33,399 nt of DNA from Phytohabitans sp036906915 (GTDB lineage Bacteria > Actinomycetota > Actinomycetes > Mycobacteriales > Micromonosporaceae), in NCBI RefSeq assembly GCF_036906915.1, contig NZ_JBAKHX010000083.1, forward strand, positions 1-33,399, written 5' to 3'. Under the pieces are notes generated by a model that was not told where the DNA came from, searched no databases, and saw only the letters and a program-made list of their open reading frames with translations. Each line of letters starts with the position of its first letter. Position 1 is the first letter of the stretch. Position numbers and translations under genes: made by a program. Below are positions 15,451 through 24,481 of this stretch, one piece after another.

Positions 15451-16332
15451 ATGTTGATCACTCGGTACCGGGCCGGAGCGCTGGCGCTCGCGGGCCTGCT
15501 CGCTACGGGATTCGCGACAACGGCCAGCGCAGCCGCGGGGGGCGGCGACCTGCCGGCACCCACCAGGACAGCGCCGGTCACCGGCGAGGCCACCAGCAGC
15601 ACGGGGCAGGTCAGCCTCGTCGGCGTGCGCCACGCGCGGCACGACAGATACGACCGGGTCGTCTTCGACTTCTCCGGTGGCGGCACGCCCGGCTACCGGG
15701 TCGAGTACGCGCCGCTGGTCGGCATCGGCACGGGCACGCAGATCCCGCTCGAAGGCCCCGCCGACCTGCGGATCGTCTTCGACGGAGCGGACGCCCCCAA
15801 ACTGCACAACTACGCCGCTACCCCGCGTTACCCGACGCTGCGGCAGATCAAGCTCGGCGGCGCCTTCGAGGGTCGGGTCATCGCCGGCCTCGGGCTGTCC
15901 GACGCGCTCGGCTTCCGCGTACTGCGCCTGACGAACCCGCCGCGGATCGCCGTGGACGTGGCGCACCAGCCGACCCAGCCGTTCGGCACCGCGCGCTGGC
16001 AGGGCGGCAGCGACGCCGACGTGGTTCGCGTCAGTGGGGTCCGGTTCGGGTGGCACCCCGGCTACGACCGGTACGTCTTCGACCTCAGCACCGCGAAGTT
16101 CCCGCTGATCGACGTGGCGTACGTGCGGGCCACCCCGACGCGCGTCTTCGTCGGTTTCACCGGCATGACCACGCAGGTCGGGTCCGTGACCGGGCAGCGA
16201 CCGTCGAACGTGACGTTCAAGGTGTACGAGAACGGGACGGTGTCCGGCTTCATCGACACCGAGGCGCGCAAGGGCTTCCGCGTCATGCTCCTGACCAACC
16301 CAACCCGCCTAGTCATCGACGTAAAACGCTAG
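15451..16332 (+). CDS. Exported protein with two AMIN-like domains
   Basis: A 293-residue secreted protein. A signal peptide ends around residue 28 (FATTASA). The rest is two related halves. Repeat 1 (about 50-172) runs from VSLVGVRHARHDRYDRVVFDF to GFRVLRLTNPPRIAVDV. Repeat 2 (about 190-293) runs from VVRVSGVRFGWHPGYDRYVFDL to GFRVMLLTNPTRLVIDV. Each half matches the AMIN-like domain pattern (strand, RYDRxVFD, then RLTNPxRIxxDV) that in other proteins binds cell-wall material. I infer an envelope or peptidoglycan-binding role. The ATG at 15451 has AAGGA seven bases upstream. It follows the AEC gene by 55 bp and ends at a strong hairpin (16341-16368). Confidence 0.85.
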   Translation: MLITRYRAGALALAGLLATGFATTASAAAGGGDLPAPTRTAPVTGEATSSTGQVSLVGVRHARHDRYDRVVFDFSGGGTPGYRVEYAPLVGIGTGTQIPLEGPADLRIVFDGADAPKLHNYAATPRYPTLRQIKLGGAFEGRVIAGLGLSDALGFRVLRLTNPPRIAVDVAHQPTQPFGTARWQGGSDADVVRVSGVRFGWHPGYDRYVFDLSTAKFPLIDVAYVRATPTRVFVGFTGMTTQVGSVTGQRPSNVTFKVYENGTVSGFIDTEARKGFRVMLLTNPTRLVIDVKR

Positions 16333-16340
16333 AGGTCCTG

Positions 16341-16368
16341 TGTGGGCGCGGGCCACCCCGCGCCCACA
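16341..16368 (+). terminator. Hairpin terminator after the AMIN-like gene
   Basis: A perfect 12-bp stem, TGTGGGCGCGGG (16341-16352) paired with CCCGCGCCCACA (16357-16368), with a CCAC loop, begins eight bases after the stop codon. There is no T-tract, as is common in actinomycetes. Confidence 0.7.
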
Positions 16369-16429
16369 CCCGCACCCATACCCGGACCCGGCCCGGCGCG
16401 GCGCGCCGCCGCGGCGCGCGCCTGTCCCG

Positions 16430-16508
16430 TCGATCAAGGGCGAATGCACGTGGTTGGATCTCTTTTCCACGTGCATTCGCCCTTGATCGACGCAAATCTC
16501 CTTGATCG
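16430..16508. repeat. Palindromic element A, copy 3 (with half-copy)
   Basis: Perfectly complementary 24-bp arms at 16430-16453 and 16467-16490 enclose the 13-nt loop TTGGATCTCTTTT. The half-copy CCTTGATCG ends at 16508. Relative to copy 1 the arm core is GGGCGAATGC, and the opposite arm carries the matching change (GCATTCGCCC). A GC-only palindrome (GCGCGCCGC/GCGGCGCGC, 16401-16419) stands just before it. It lies downstream of the AMIN-like gene and its hairpin. Confidence 0.92.
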
Positions 16509-16699
16509 ACGGCGGCCGGCGGGCGGCGAGGGCGGGCGGCGACGGGCACGTCGACGGCCCCACCGACCGTCTGCTCGGTGAGTACACCCCACAAACCCCA
16601 TCGGTCTAGTAGGTATATCCCGCCATCCATCCACGAGCAGGCCACCGCCGCGCGGCGCGCCCGGCCCGCTGCCGGGCGCGCGCGCCGGAACCACCGCGG

Positions 16700-16778
16700 C
16701 GATCAAGGGACATCCCACTGATCAAGGGCAAACGCACGTGGATCAGAGATCGAACCACGTGCGTTTGCCCTTGATCGA
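16700..16778. repeat. Palindromic element A, copy 4 (with half-copy)
   Basis: Arms at 16718-16741 and 16755-16778 enclose a 13-nt loop, with one mismatch near the outer end. The half-copy CGATCAAGGG starts at 16700, so the copy is inverted relative to copy 3, with both half-copies facing inward. The arm core is GGGCAAACGC and the partner is GCGTTTGCCC, again a matched change. It lies 16 bp beyond the stop of the solute-binding gene that ends the pyrimidine operon and could serve as its terminator. Confidence 0.92.
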
Positions 16779-16794
16779 CGAAAAGCGGAGCGCG

Positions 16795-17925
16795 CTACGC
16801 GCCGCCCTCGTTCAACGTCACCGTCTCCGGCTTGAACGTCGAACCCGTCACGTCCGTGCCCGACGACTTCAGCGAGTCGATGGCCTTCTGGACGTACTCG
16901 TTCGTGTACGCCGTCCCCGAGGGCTGCTTCGTGATGACCGTCTGGCCGTCCTGGTTCTTCGTGGTCAGCGCCAGATCCACCGTCGCCTTCCACGCCGTCT
17001 CGTTCAGCAACCCGACCCCGCCAGGCGAGGGCCACACCAGCTTGTTGACCTCGTTCATCTGCCACAGCTGGTGGCTGGCACCAAGCTTGGAGCCCTTCTT
17101 CACGACCATGTCGCGGCACTCCGCGGCGTTGTCGCGGCAGTACGCCCACCCCTTCAACGAGCCGGTCAGGAACTTGACCGCCGTCTCCTGGTAGGCCTTG
17201 TCAGACGACAGCTTGGCGCTGTTTGCCCACACCGCGTCCTGCAGCATCGCCGTGCCGACCGTGTTCCAGTCGAGCACGGTAAAGTCGGACGGCTGGTACA
17301 GCTTGCCGGTCGCCGGGTTCTTGGCCTCCAGCAGCTGGGCGTACTCGTTGTAGCTCATCGCCTGCGCGGCGTCGATGTCGCGGCGCAGCAAGGCTTGCAT
17401 GTCGAACTGCTGCTGCACCAGTGTGACGTCCTTGCCCGGGTCGAGCCCGGCCTTGGTCATCCCGGCGAACAGCTCGAACTCGTTGCCGAAGCCCCAGTTT
17501 CCCACCTTCTTGCCGCGAAGGTCGGCGGGCGAAGAGATGTTGCTGTCCTTGAACGAGACCTGGTAGGTGCCGGAGCGCTGGAACACCTGCGCGATCTCGG
17601 TGATCTCGGCGCCCTGCTCGCGGGAGGCGAGCGCCTTGGGCACCCAGGAGACCGCGAAGTCGGCCTGTCCCTGGGCGAGGACGGTCTGCGGCACGATGTC
17701 GACGCCGCCCTCCAGGATCTGGACGTCGAGGCCCTGCTCGGAGTAGAAGCCCTTGTCGACCGCCGCGATGTACCCGGCGAACTGGGCCTGTACGAACCAT
17801 TGCAGCTGGAGCTTCACCGCGGTCGTACCCCCGGTGCTCCCCCCGGAGGAGGAGTCGTCGGCCGTCCCGCAGCCCGCCAGCAACAGGGCGCCCGCCAACG
17901 CCCCACCTATCAACCGTCTTCTCAT
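16795..17925 (-). CDS. NMT1/SsuA-like substrate-binding lipoprotein of the pyrimidine cluster
   Basis: A 376-residue periplasmic-type binding protein anchored as a lipoprotein: short basic N-terminus, hydrophobic core and lipobox LLAGC with C19, then a Ser/Gly/Thr tether. The mature protein starts with VKLQLQWFVQAQFAGYIAAVDKGFY, the typical opening of the NMT1/THI5-like family that binds pyrimidine precursors, taurine or nitrate. The start at 17925 is chosen for GGAGG five bases upstream; an earlier ATG at 17937 is less likely. It is the last gene of the eight-gene operon and should feed the two permeases and the ATPase. Context suggests a pyrimidine, dihydropyrimidine or hydantoin ligand, which is inference. 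Confidence 0.92.
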   Translation of the reverse strand: MRRRLIGGALAGALLLAGCGTADDSSSGGSTGGTTAVKLQLQWFVQAQFAGYIAAVDKGFYSEQGLDVQILEGGVDIVPQTVLAQGQADFAVSWVPKALASREQGAEITEIAQVFQRSGTYQVSFKDSNISSPADLRGKKVGNWGFGNEFELFAGMTKAGLDPGKDVTLVQQQFDMQALLRRDIDAAQAMSYNEYAQLLEAKNPATGKLYQPSDFTVLDWNTVGTAMLQDAVWANSAKLSSDKAYQETAVKFLTGSLKGWAYCRDNAAECRDMVVKKGSKLGASHQLWQMNEVNKLVWPSPGGVGLLNETAWKATVDLALTTKNQDGQTVITKQPSGTAYTNEYVQKAIDSLKSSGTDVTGSTFKPETVTLNEGGA

Positions 17926-17944
17926 CGCATCCTCCATGGGTTAG

Positions 17945-18778
17945 TTATCTGGAACGCCGCCACGGCGTGGCGAGCCGCTCCAATCCGAGCGAGACGGCGT
18001 AGAAGACCAAGCCGAGCACGCACGCGCCGACCACGAAGGCCCACGCGCGGGGGTACGCGGTGTTGGACGCCGCCGAGGTGATGCGGGAGCCGAGGCCGTC
18101 CTGCAGACCGCCGAAGTACTCCGCGACCACCGCCGCGATCACCGCCAGGGAGGACGCCTGGCGAAGACCGGTGAAGACGAAGGGGAGCGCGCCGGGCAGC
18201 CGTACCAGACGGGTGAACGTCCAGCCGCTGGCGGCGTAGCTGTCCATGAGCTCCCGGTGGGTCGGGTTGACCTCGCGGAGCCCGCGCAACGTGTTGATGA
18301 AGACCGGGAAGAAGACCACGATCGAGACGACGACGCGGCGGGGGATGCTGCTGGTCGAGTCGAACATGTTGTTGAGGATCGGGGCGAGCGCGATGATCGG
18401 CAGCGCGTTGAGGGCGGCCGCGACCGGGATCGACGCCTCGCCGAGCAGCCGGAACCGGCTCGCAGCCATCGCCGCCAGGATGCCGACCACCGCGCCCGCG
18501 ATCAGGCCGACGAGGGCGTTGGCGCCGGTGGCGAGGCCGGTCTGCCAGATCACCGAGCGGCTGAGCCAGAACTGCTCCCAGATCGCCGACGGTGCGGGCA
18601 GGATGAACGGCGCTACCCGCCCGACCTTGACCGTCAGCTCCCACAGGGCCAAGCCGCCGATCCCCACGAGCAACGGCGGCAGCAGGCCGCGCACCAGGCC
18701 ACGCGAGCGCCGGCGGCGGCCCACGACGACCGGCGCGGTCGGATCCGCCGCGGCGATCTTGTCGACGGCGGCGGTCAC
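17945..18778 (-). CDS. SsuC/TauC-type ABC permease 1
   Basis: A 277-residue inner-membrane permease (BPD_transp_1 type) with six predicted helices after a basic Arg-rich N-terminus. The EAA-type loop is at ELMDSYAASGWTFTRLVRLPGALPFVFTGLR, and a VVAEYFGGLQDGLG segment follows, typical of nitrate/taurine/thiamine-precursor importers. The GTG start at 18778 is preceded by GGGGCCCGGG-type sequence rather than a clear ribosome site. It is separated from the ATPase gene by 75 bp containing repeat B copy 1. It shares family but not close sequence with permease 2 (19698-20558), so a heterodimeric pore is likely. Confidence 0.93.
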   Translation of the reverse strand: MTAAVDKIAAADPTAPVVVGRRRRSRGLVRGLLPPLLVGIGGLALWELTVKVGRVAPFILPAPSAIWEQFWLSRSVIWQTGLATGANALVGLIAGAVVGILAAMAASRFRLLGEASIPVAAALNALPIIALAPILNNMFDSTSSIPRRVVVSIVVFFPVFINTLRGLREVNPTHRELMDSYAASGWTFTRLVRLPGALPFVFTGLRQASSLAVIAAVVAEYFGGLQDGLGSRITSAASNTAYPRAWAFVVGACVLGLVFYAVSLGLERLATPWRRSR

Positions 18779-18779
18779 C

Positions 18780-18833
18780 CCGGGCCCCGGCGGAAACGTG
18801 GAGCGAAGCGGAGCGTTTTCGTTGGGTGGTTCA
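18780..18833. repeat. Repeat B, copy 1, between ATPase and permease 1
   Basis: About 54 bp closely matches 19647-19701. The core on the minus strand is GCTCCGCTTCGCTCCACG, flanked by CGAAAACG and CGTTTCCG, which can form a stem of about 8 bp with one mismatch. The similarity extends outward toward the upstream stop (ATGAACCACCC) and the downstream start region (GGGGCCC). It fills the inter-cistron gap within the operon. Confidence 0.8.
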
Positions 18834-18853
18834 TGCTGGGCCCGCCGAGTGGT

Positions 18854-19645
18854 TCATGCCGGCACCTCCGCGGACGCGGGCGCGGGGCTACCGCGAAGGG
18901 CGCGCCGAACCTTGGTGATGCCGGCGAAGAACCCCGCTGACTGCCGGGTGGCCTCCGAGCGCGGGCCCAGGTCGATCTCGATGACGTCGGTGATCCGGCC
19001 CGGGCGCGCCGACATCACCACGACCCGGTCGGATAGGTACACCGCCTCGGGGATCGAGTGCGTCACGAAGATCGTGCTGGTGCCGGTCTGCGCGCAGATC
19101 CGCAACAGCTCGTCCTGAAGGCGCTCGCGGGTCATCTCGTCGAGCGCACCGAACGGTTCGTCCATCAGAAGCAACGGGGGATGTACCGCGAGCGCCCGCG
19201 CGATTGCCACGCGCTGCTGCATGCCGCCGGACAGTTGAGCCGGGTAGTGCGCCGCGAAGTCCGACAGCCCCACCAGCTCCAGCATCTCCTCGGCGCGCCG
19301 CTTCCGTTCACGCCGGCCGGTGCCGCGCAGTTCCAGGGGCAGCTCGACGTTGCGCAGCACGGTCCGCCACTCGAAGAGGCCGGCCTGCTGGAACGCGATG
19401 CCGTACTCCTGGTCGAGCCGCGCCTTGCGGGCCGGCTTGCCGGCGACCGTGAGCGTGCCGGTCGTGGGCCGGATCAGGTCGGCCACGAGCCGCAGCAGCG
19501 TCGACTTCCCGCAGCCGGACGGGCCGATCAGGGACACAAACTGTCCACTCTCGACGGTTAGGTCGACGCCGGTCAGCGCCACCACCTGGTCGGCCCGGCC
19601 AGCGTTGAAGACCTTGCCGACCCCTGACAGGTCCACCGCCGTCAT
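18854..19645 (-). CDS. ABC transporter ATPase (SsuB/TauB type)
   Basis: A 263-residue nucleotide-binding subunit that powers the importer. Walker A is GPSGCGKST at residues 41-49, the Q-loop lies in the GIAFQQAGLFEW segment, the signature is LSGGMQQRVAIARAL, Walker B is LLLMDEPFGALD, and the switch histidine is in FVTHSIPEAVYLSDRV. All catalytic parts are present. The C-terminal extension (ALRGSPAPASAEVPA) is short and disordered-looking. It sits between the two permease genes. The 54-bp gap to permease 2 contains repeat B copy 2. Confidence 0.96.
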   Translation of the reverse strand: MTAVDLSGVGKVFNAGRADQVVALTGVDLTVESGQFVSLIGPSGCGKSTLLRLVADLIRPTTGTLTVAGKPARKARLDQEYGIAFQQAGLFEWRTVLRNVELPLELRGTGRRERKRRAEEMLELVGLSDFAAHYPAQLSGGMQQRVAIARALAVHPPLLLMDEPFGALDEMTRERLQDELLRICAQTGTSTIFVTHSIPEAVYLSDRVVVMSARPGRITDVIEIDLGPRSEATRQSAGFFAGITKVRRALRGSPAPASAEVPA

Positions 19646-19646
19646 G

Positions 19647-19701
19647 CGGGGCCCCCGCGAAAACGTGGAGCGCTGCGGAGCGCTTTCGTGGGGTAGCTCA
19701 T
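19647..19701. repeat. Repeat B, copy 2, between permease 2 and ATPase
   Basis: About 55 bp nearly identical to 18780-18833. The core on the minus strand is GCTCCGCAGCGCTCCACG with CGAAAGCG on one side and CGTTTTCG on the other. It begins at the stop codon of permease 2 and ends at the ATPase start. It could form a hairpin that sets the ratio of downstream cistrons, or simply be a dispersed genomic repeat. Confidence 0.8.
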
Positions 19702-20558
19702 ACCAGCACCCTCCGTCGTCTGTTGAGCAGAAACTCAGCCGCGCCGACCAGCGCGGCCACCGCGAGGCCGAGCAGCGCCGCGCCGATCATCGCGGTGTAC
19801 ACCTTCGCCGGGTCGCCGGTCGCCTCTCGGGAGTACTCGATCACCAGGCGGCCGATGCCGCCGCGCGTGCCCGTGGAGATCTCCCCGACGACCGCCCCGA
19901 CGACGGCCGCGGCGCCCGCGAGCCGCAACGCCGGGAACAGGTACGGGGTACTGGCCGGCAGCCGGAGCTTGACCAGCGTGCGCCACCAGCCGGCGGCGTA
20001 GCTGTGCATCAGCTCCTCGGCGATCGCCGCCGGCGAGTGCAGCCCGCGCAGCATGCCGACCGCGACCGGGAAGAACGCCAGATACGCGCCGATCGTGGCG
20101 ACCGACATCCAGGGCTGCCAGGGGTACGAGCCGAGCGACAGCTTGCCGCCCCAGCCGGCGATCACCGGCGCGAGGGCGATCAACGGCACGGTCTGGGAGA
20201 GGATCACGTACGGCAGCAGCCCGCGCTCGACGACCCGGAACCGCTGCATCACCACGGCCAGGACCAGCCCGATCACCGCGCCGACCCCGAACCCGACGGC
20301 CACGCTGCGCAGCGTGAAAAGGCATGCGTCGAGCACCACCAGCCAGATCGGGTCGCCGCCGGCCAGCTCCGGCTGGCCGAAGCGCCGCAGGATGTCGAGC
20401 ACGTGCGGCATGGCGCTGTCGTCGGCGCGCGGCAGCACGCGTACTCCGAAAACGCTCGCGCCGTCGGCGCTGCCGACCGCCTTGTACCCCTCCCACAGCG
20501 CCGCGCCGAGCAGCAGCGCGGCGACCGCGCCGAGGGTGACCCGCAGCCGACGTCTCAT
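19698..20558 (-). CDS. SsuC/TauC-type ABC permease 2
   Basis: A 286-residue inner-membrane permease, second of two in the operon. An N-terminal helix (LRVTLGAVAALLLGAALWEGYKAV) is followed by an extracytoplasmic stretch of about 50 residues and then five or six helices. The EAA loop is near ELMHSYAAGWWRTLVKLRLPASTPYLFPALR, and the VVGEISTGTRGGIG segment is conserved-like. ATG 20556-20558 overlaps the stop of the LLM gene (20555-20557) as ATGA. The same frame is open further upstream, but that part overlaps the LLM gene and reads as shadow. The longer first periplasmic loop distinguishes it from permease 1. Confidence 0.93.
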   Translation of the reverse strand: MRRRLRVTLGAVAALLLGAALWEGYKAVGSADGASVFGVRVLPRADDSAMPHVLDILRRFGQPELAGGDPIWLVVLDACLFTLRSVAVGFGVGAVIGLVLAVVMQRFRVVERGLLPYVILSQTVPLIALAPVIAGWGGKLSLGSYPWQPWMSVATIGAYLAFFPVAVGMLRGLHSPAAIAEELMHSYAAGWWRTLVKLRLPASTPYLFPALRLAGAAAVVGAVVGEISTGTRGGIGRLVIEYSREATGDPAKVYTAMIGAALLGLAVAALVGAAEFLLNRRRRVLV

Positions 20559-21576
20559 GCGGGCGCGGGGGTGGCGGCGAAGGCGGGGATGATGTGCTCG
20601 CCGTACGCCGCGAGCGTGTGCTCCTTGTCGTCGTGCTGGAGGTACAGGGCGAACTGGTCGACGCCGAGGTCTCGCAACGCGCGCAGCTTTTCGAGGTGCG
20701 CCGAGATCGGGCCGAGGACGCAGAACCGGTCGACGATCTCGTCGGGTACGAAGTCGGTGTGCGTGTTGCCGGCCCGCCCGTGCTCCGAGTAGTCGTACCC
20801 CTGCCGGTCCCTGATGTAGTCGGTGAGCGCCTGCGGCACCGCCCCTGAGGAGCCGTACCGCCCGACGATGTCGGCGACGTGGTTGCCGACCATGCCGCCG
20901 AACCAGCGGGTCTGCTCGCGCTGGTGGTCGAGGTCGTCGCCGACGTACGCGGGCGCCGCCACGCAGAACTTGATGGCGGATGGGTCGCGTCCGGCTTTCT
21001 CGGCCGCCGCCCGCACCGACGAGATCATCCACGCCGCGATGTCGGGGTCGGCGAGCTGAAGGATGTACCCGTCACCCACCTGCCCGGTCAGCGCGAGCGC
21101 CTTCGGCCCGTACGCGGCCACCCACACCTCGAGCGAGCCGTCCTTGACCCACGGGAAGTGGACCTCGGTGCCGCGGTAGGAGGCGCTCCGCCCGTTGGCG
21201 AGATCGCGGATGACGTTGACGCACTCGCCCAGCTCCTTGACGGTGGTGGGCGGGTAGCCGAGCGTCCGCAGCGCCGAGTCGCCCCGGCCGATGCCGCAGA
21301 CGGTGCGGTTGCCGTACATCTCGTTGAGGGTGGCGAACAGCGACGCGGTGACGGTCCAGTCGCGGGTGCCGGGGTTGGTCACCATCGGCCCAACCACCAC
21401 CCGTGAGGTCTGCGCGAGGATCTGCGAGTAGATGACGAACGGCTCCTGCCACAGCAGGTGCGAGTCGAACGTCCACACGTGACTGAACCCGGCCGCCTCG
21501 GCCTTCTTCGCCAGGTCGACCACCGCCGACGCCGGCGGGTCGCACTGGAAGACGACGCCAATGTCCATTGTGGTCG

Positions 21577-21580
<4 letters not shown>
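20555..21580 (-). CDS. LLM-class F420/flavin-dependent oxidoreductase, pyrimidine-cluster type
   Basis: A 341-residue luciferase-like TIM-barrel protein. The opening MDIGVVFQCDPPASAVVDLAKKAEAAGFSHVWTFDSH and the GPMVTNPGTRDWTVTAS and IGRGDSALRTLG motifs are those of LLM enzymes near methylene-H4MPT reductase, which use F420 or FMN. I associate this subgroup (CPS_4043-like, TIGR03842) with dihydropyrimidinase clusters; that is recalled. GTG 21578-21580 shares a GTGA overlap with the dehydrogenase stop; ATG 21568 is the alternative. No dihydropyrimidine dehydrogenase is encoded here, so reduction of uracil/thymine is a plausible but unproven role. It does not look like RutA in context, since ring opening is done by the dihydropyrimidinase. 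Confidence 0.88.
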
Positions 21581-23063
<1,483 letters not shown>

Positions 23064-23064
<1 letters not shown>

Positions 23065-24467
23065 CACACCAGATAGCTCGACAGGCCACGGCGCAGGTAC
23101 CGGCCGCGCCCCTTGGCGCCGTGGTACGCGCCGTCGGACACGATGACCTCGCCGCGGGAGAGCACGGTATCGACCTTGCCGGCGATCTCGTACCCCTCGT
23201 ACGCGGAGTGGTCCATGTTCATGTGATGCGTCTCGACGCTGATCCGGGTGCGCCCGTTCGGGTCGTAGAGCACGATGTCGGCGTCCGAGCCGGGCGCGAT
23301 GACGCCCTTTTTCGGGTACAGGCCGAACATCCGCGCCGGTGTCGTCGAGATGGTCTCGACCCAGCGTTCCAGCGACAGCTTGCCGTCGACCACGCCCTGG
23401 TAGACGAGGTCGACCCGGTGCTCGACGCCCCCGATGCCGTTCGGAATCTTCGAGAAGTCCCCGACGCCGAGTTCCTTCTGGTCCTTGAAGCAGAATGGAC
23501 AGTGGTCCGTGGACACGATCGCGAGGTCGTTGCTGCGCAGGCCGCGCCACAGGTCGCGCTGGTGGTTCTCGTGCTTGCTGCGCAGCGGTGTCGAGCAGAC
23601 CCACTTGGCGCCCTCGAACCCGGGCGCCCCGAGCTGGTCTTCGAGCGTCAGGTACAGGTACTGCGGGCAGGTCTCGGCGAAGACGTTGCGCCCGGCGTCA
23701 CGGGCGGCGGCCACGTGTTCGAGCGCCCGGCTGGCCGACAGGTGCACGATGTACAGTGGACAGTCCTGCGCCACCTCTGCGAGCGCGATCGCCCGGTGCG
23801 TGGCCTCCGCTTCGAGCGCCTCCGGCCGGGTGATGCCGTGATAGATGGGGTCGGTCTCACCGCGCGCGAGGGCCTGCCGCACCAGCACGTCGATCGCGAT
23901 GCCGTTCTCCGCGTGCATCATGATCATCGAACCGTTGTCGCGGGCCTTCTGCATCGCCCGCAGGATCTGCCCGTCGTCGGAGTAGAACACCCCCGGGTAC
24001 GCCATGAAAAGCTTGAAGCTCGTGACGCCCTCGTCGGCGACGAGCTGGTCCATGGCCTTGAGCGAGTCGTCGTCGACGCCACCGAGGATCATGTGGAAGG
24101 CGTAGTCGATATGGCAGTTGCCGTCGGCCTTGGCGTGCCAGGCGGCGAGCCCGTCATGCACCACCTCGCCGGTGCGCTGCACCGCGAAGTCGATGATCGT
24201 GGTGGTGCCGCCGTGCGCGGCCGCCCGGGTGCCGGTGTCGAACGTGTCGCTGGCGGCCGTGCCACCGAATGGCAGCTCCATGTGCGTGTGCGCGTCGATC
24301 CCGCCCGGGATGACGTACTTCCCGGACGCGTCCACGACCTCGACGCCCTCGGAAGGGCCGGTGCCGGGCGCCAGCACGGCGGCGATGGTCTCGCCGTCGA
24401 CCAGCACGTCGGCGGCGATGGCGCCGGTGGGGCCGATCACTGTGCCCCCGGCGATCAGCAAAGTCAT
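23064..24467 (-). CDS. hydA: Dihydropyrimidinase (D-hydantoinase)
   Basis: A 467-residue cytoplasmic zinc amidohydrolase that opens dihydrouracil or dihydrothymine to N-carbamoyl-beta-amino acids. All metal ligands are visible: H60 and H62 (DAHTHME), the carbamylated K151 (TSFKLFMAYPG), H184 (MMHAEN), H241 (VHLSA) and D320 (STDHCPF). SIPNGIGGVEHR-like substrate-loop residues are present as KIPNGIGGVEHR. ATG 24467 is chosen because GAGGGGGG lies eight bases upstream; the open frame further back overlaps the neighbouring gene. It starts 14 bp after the ureidopropionase stop. The length is normal for the family, and hydantoins could also be substrates. Confidence 0.97.
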
Positions 24468-24481
24468 GGTGTGGTCCCCCC

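Noticed and set aside
16509..16699. A small gene or RNA between element A copies 3 and 4
   Set aside because: No start with ribosome site, no sensible frame and no stable fold beyond GC-rich palindromes were seen.
62..16778. CRISPR array interpretation of the repeated palindromes
   Set aside because: The copies are kilobases apart, alternate in orientation and have no regularly spaced unique spacers or cas genes.
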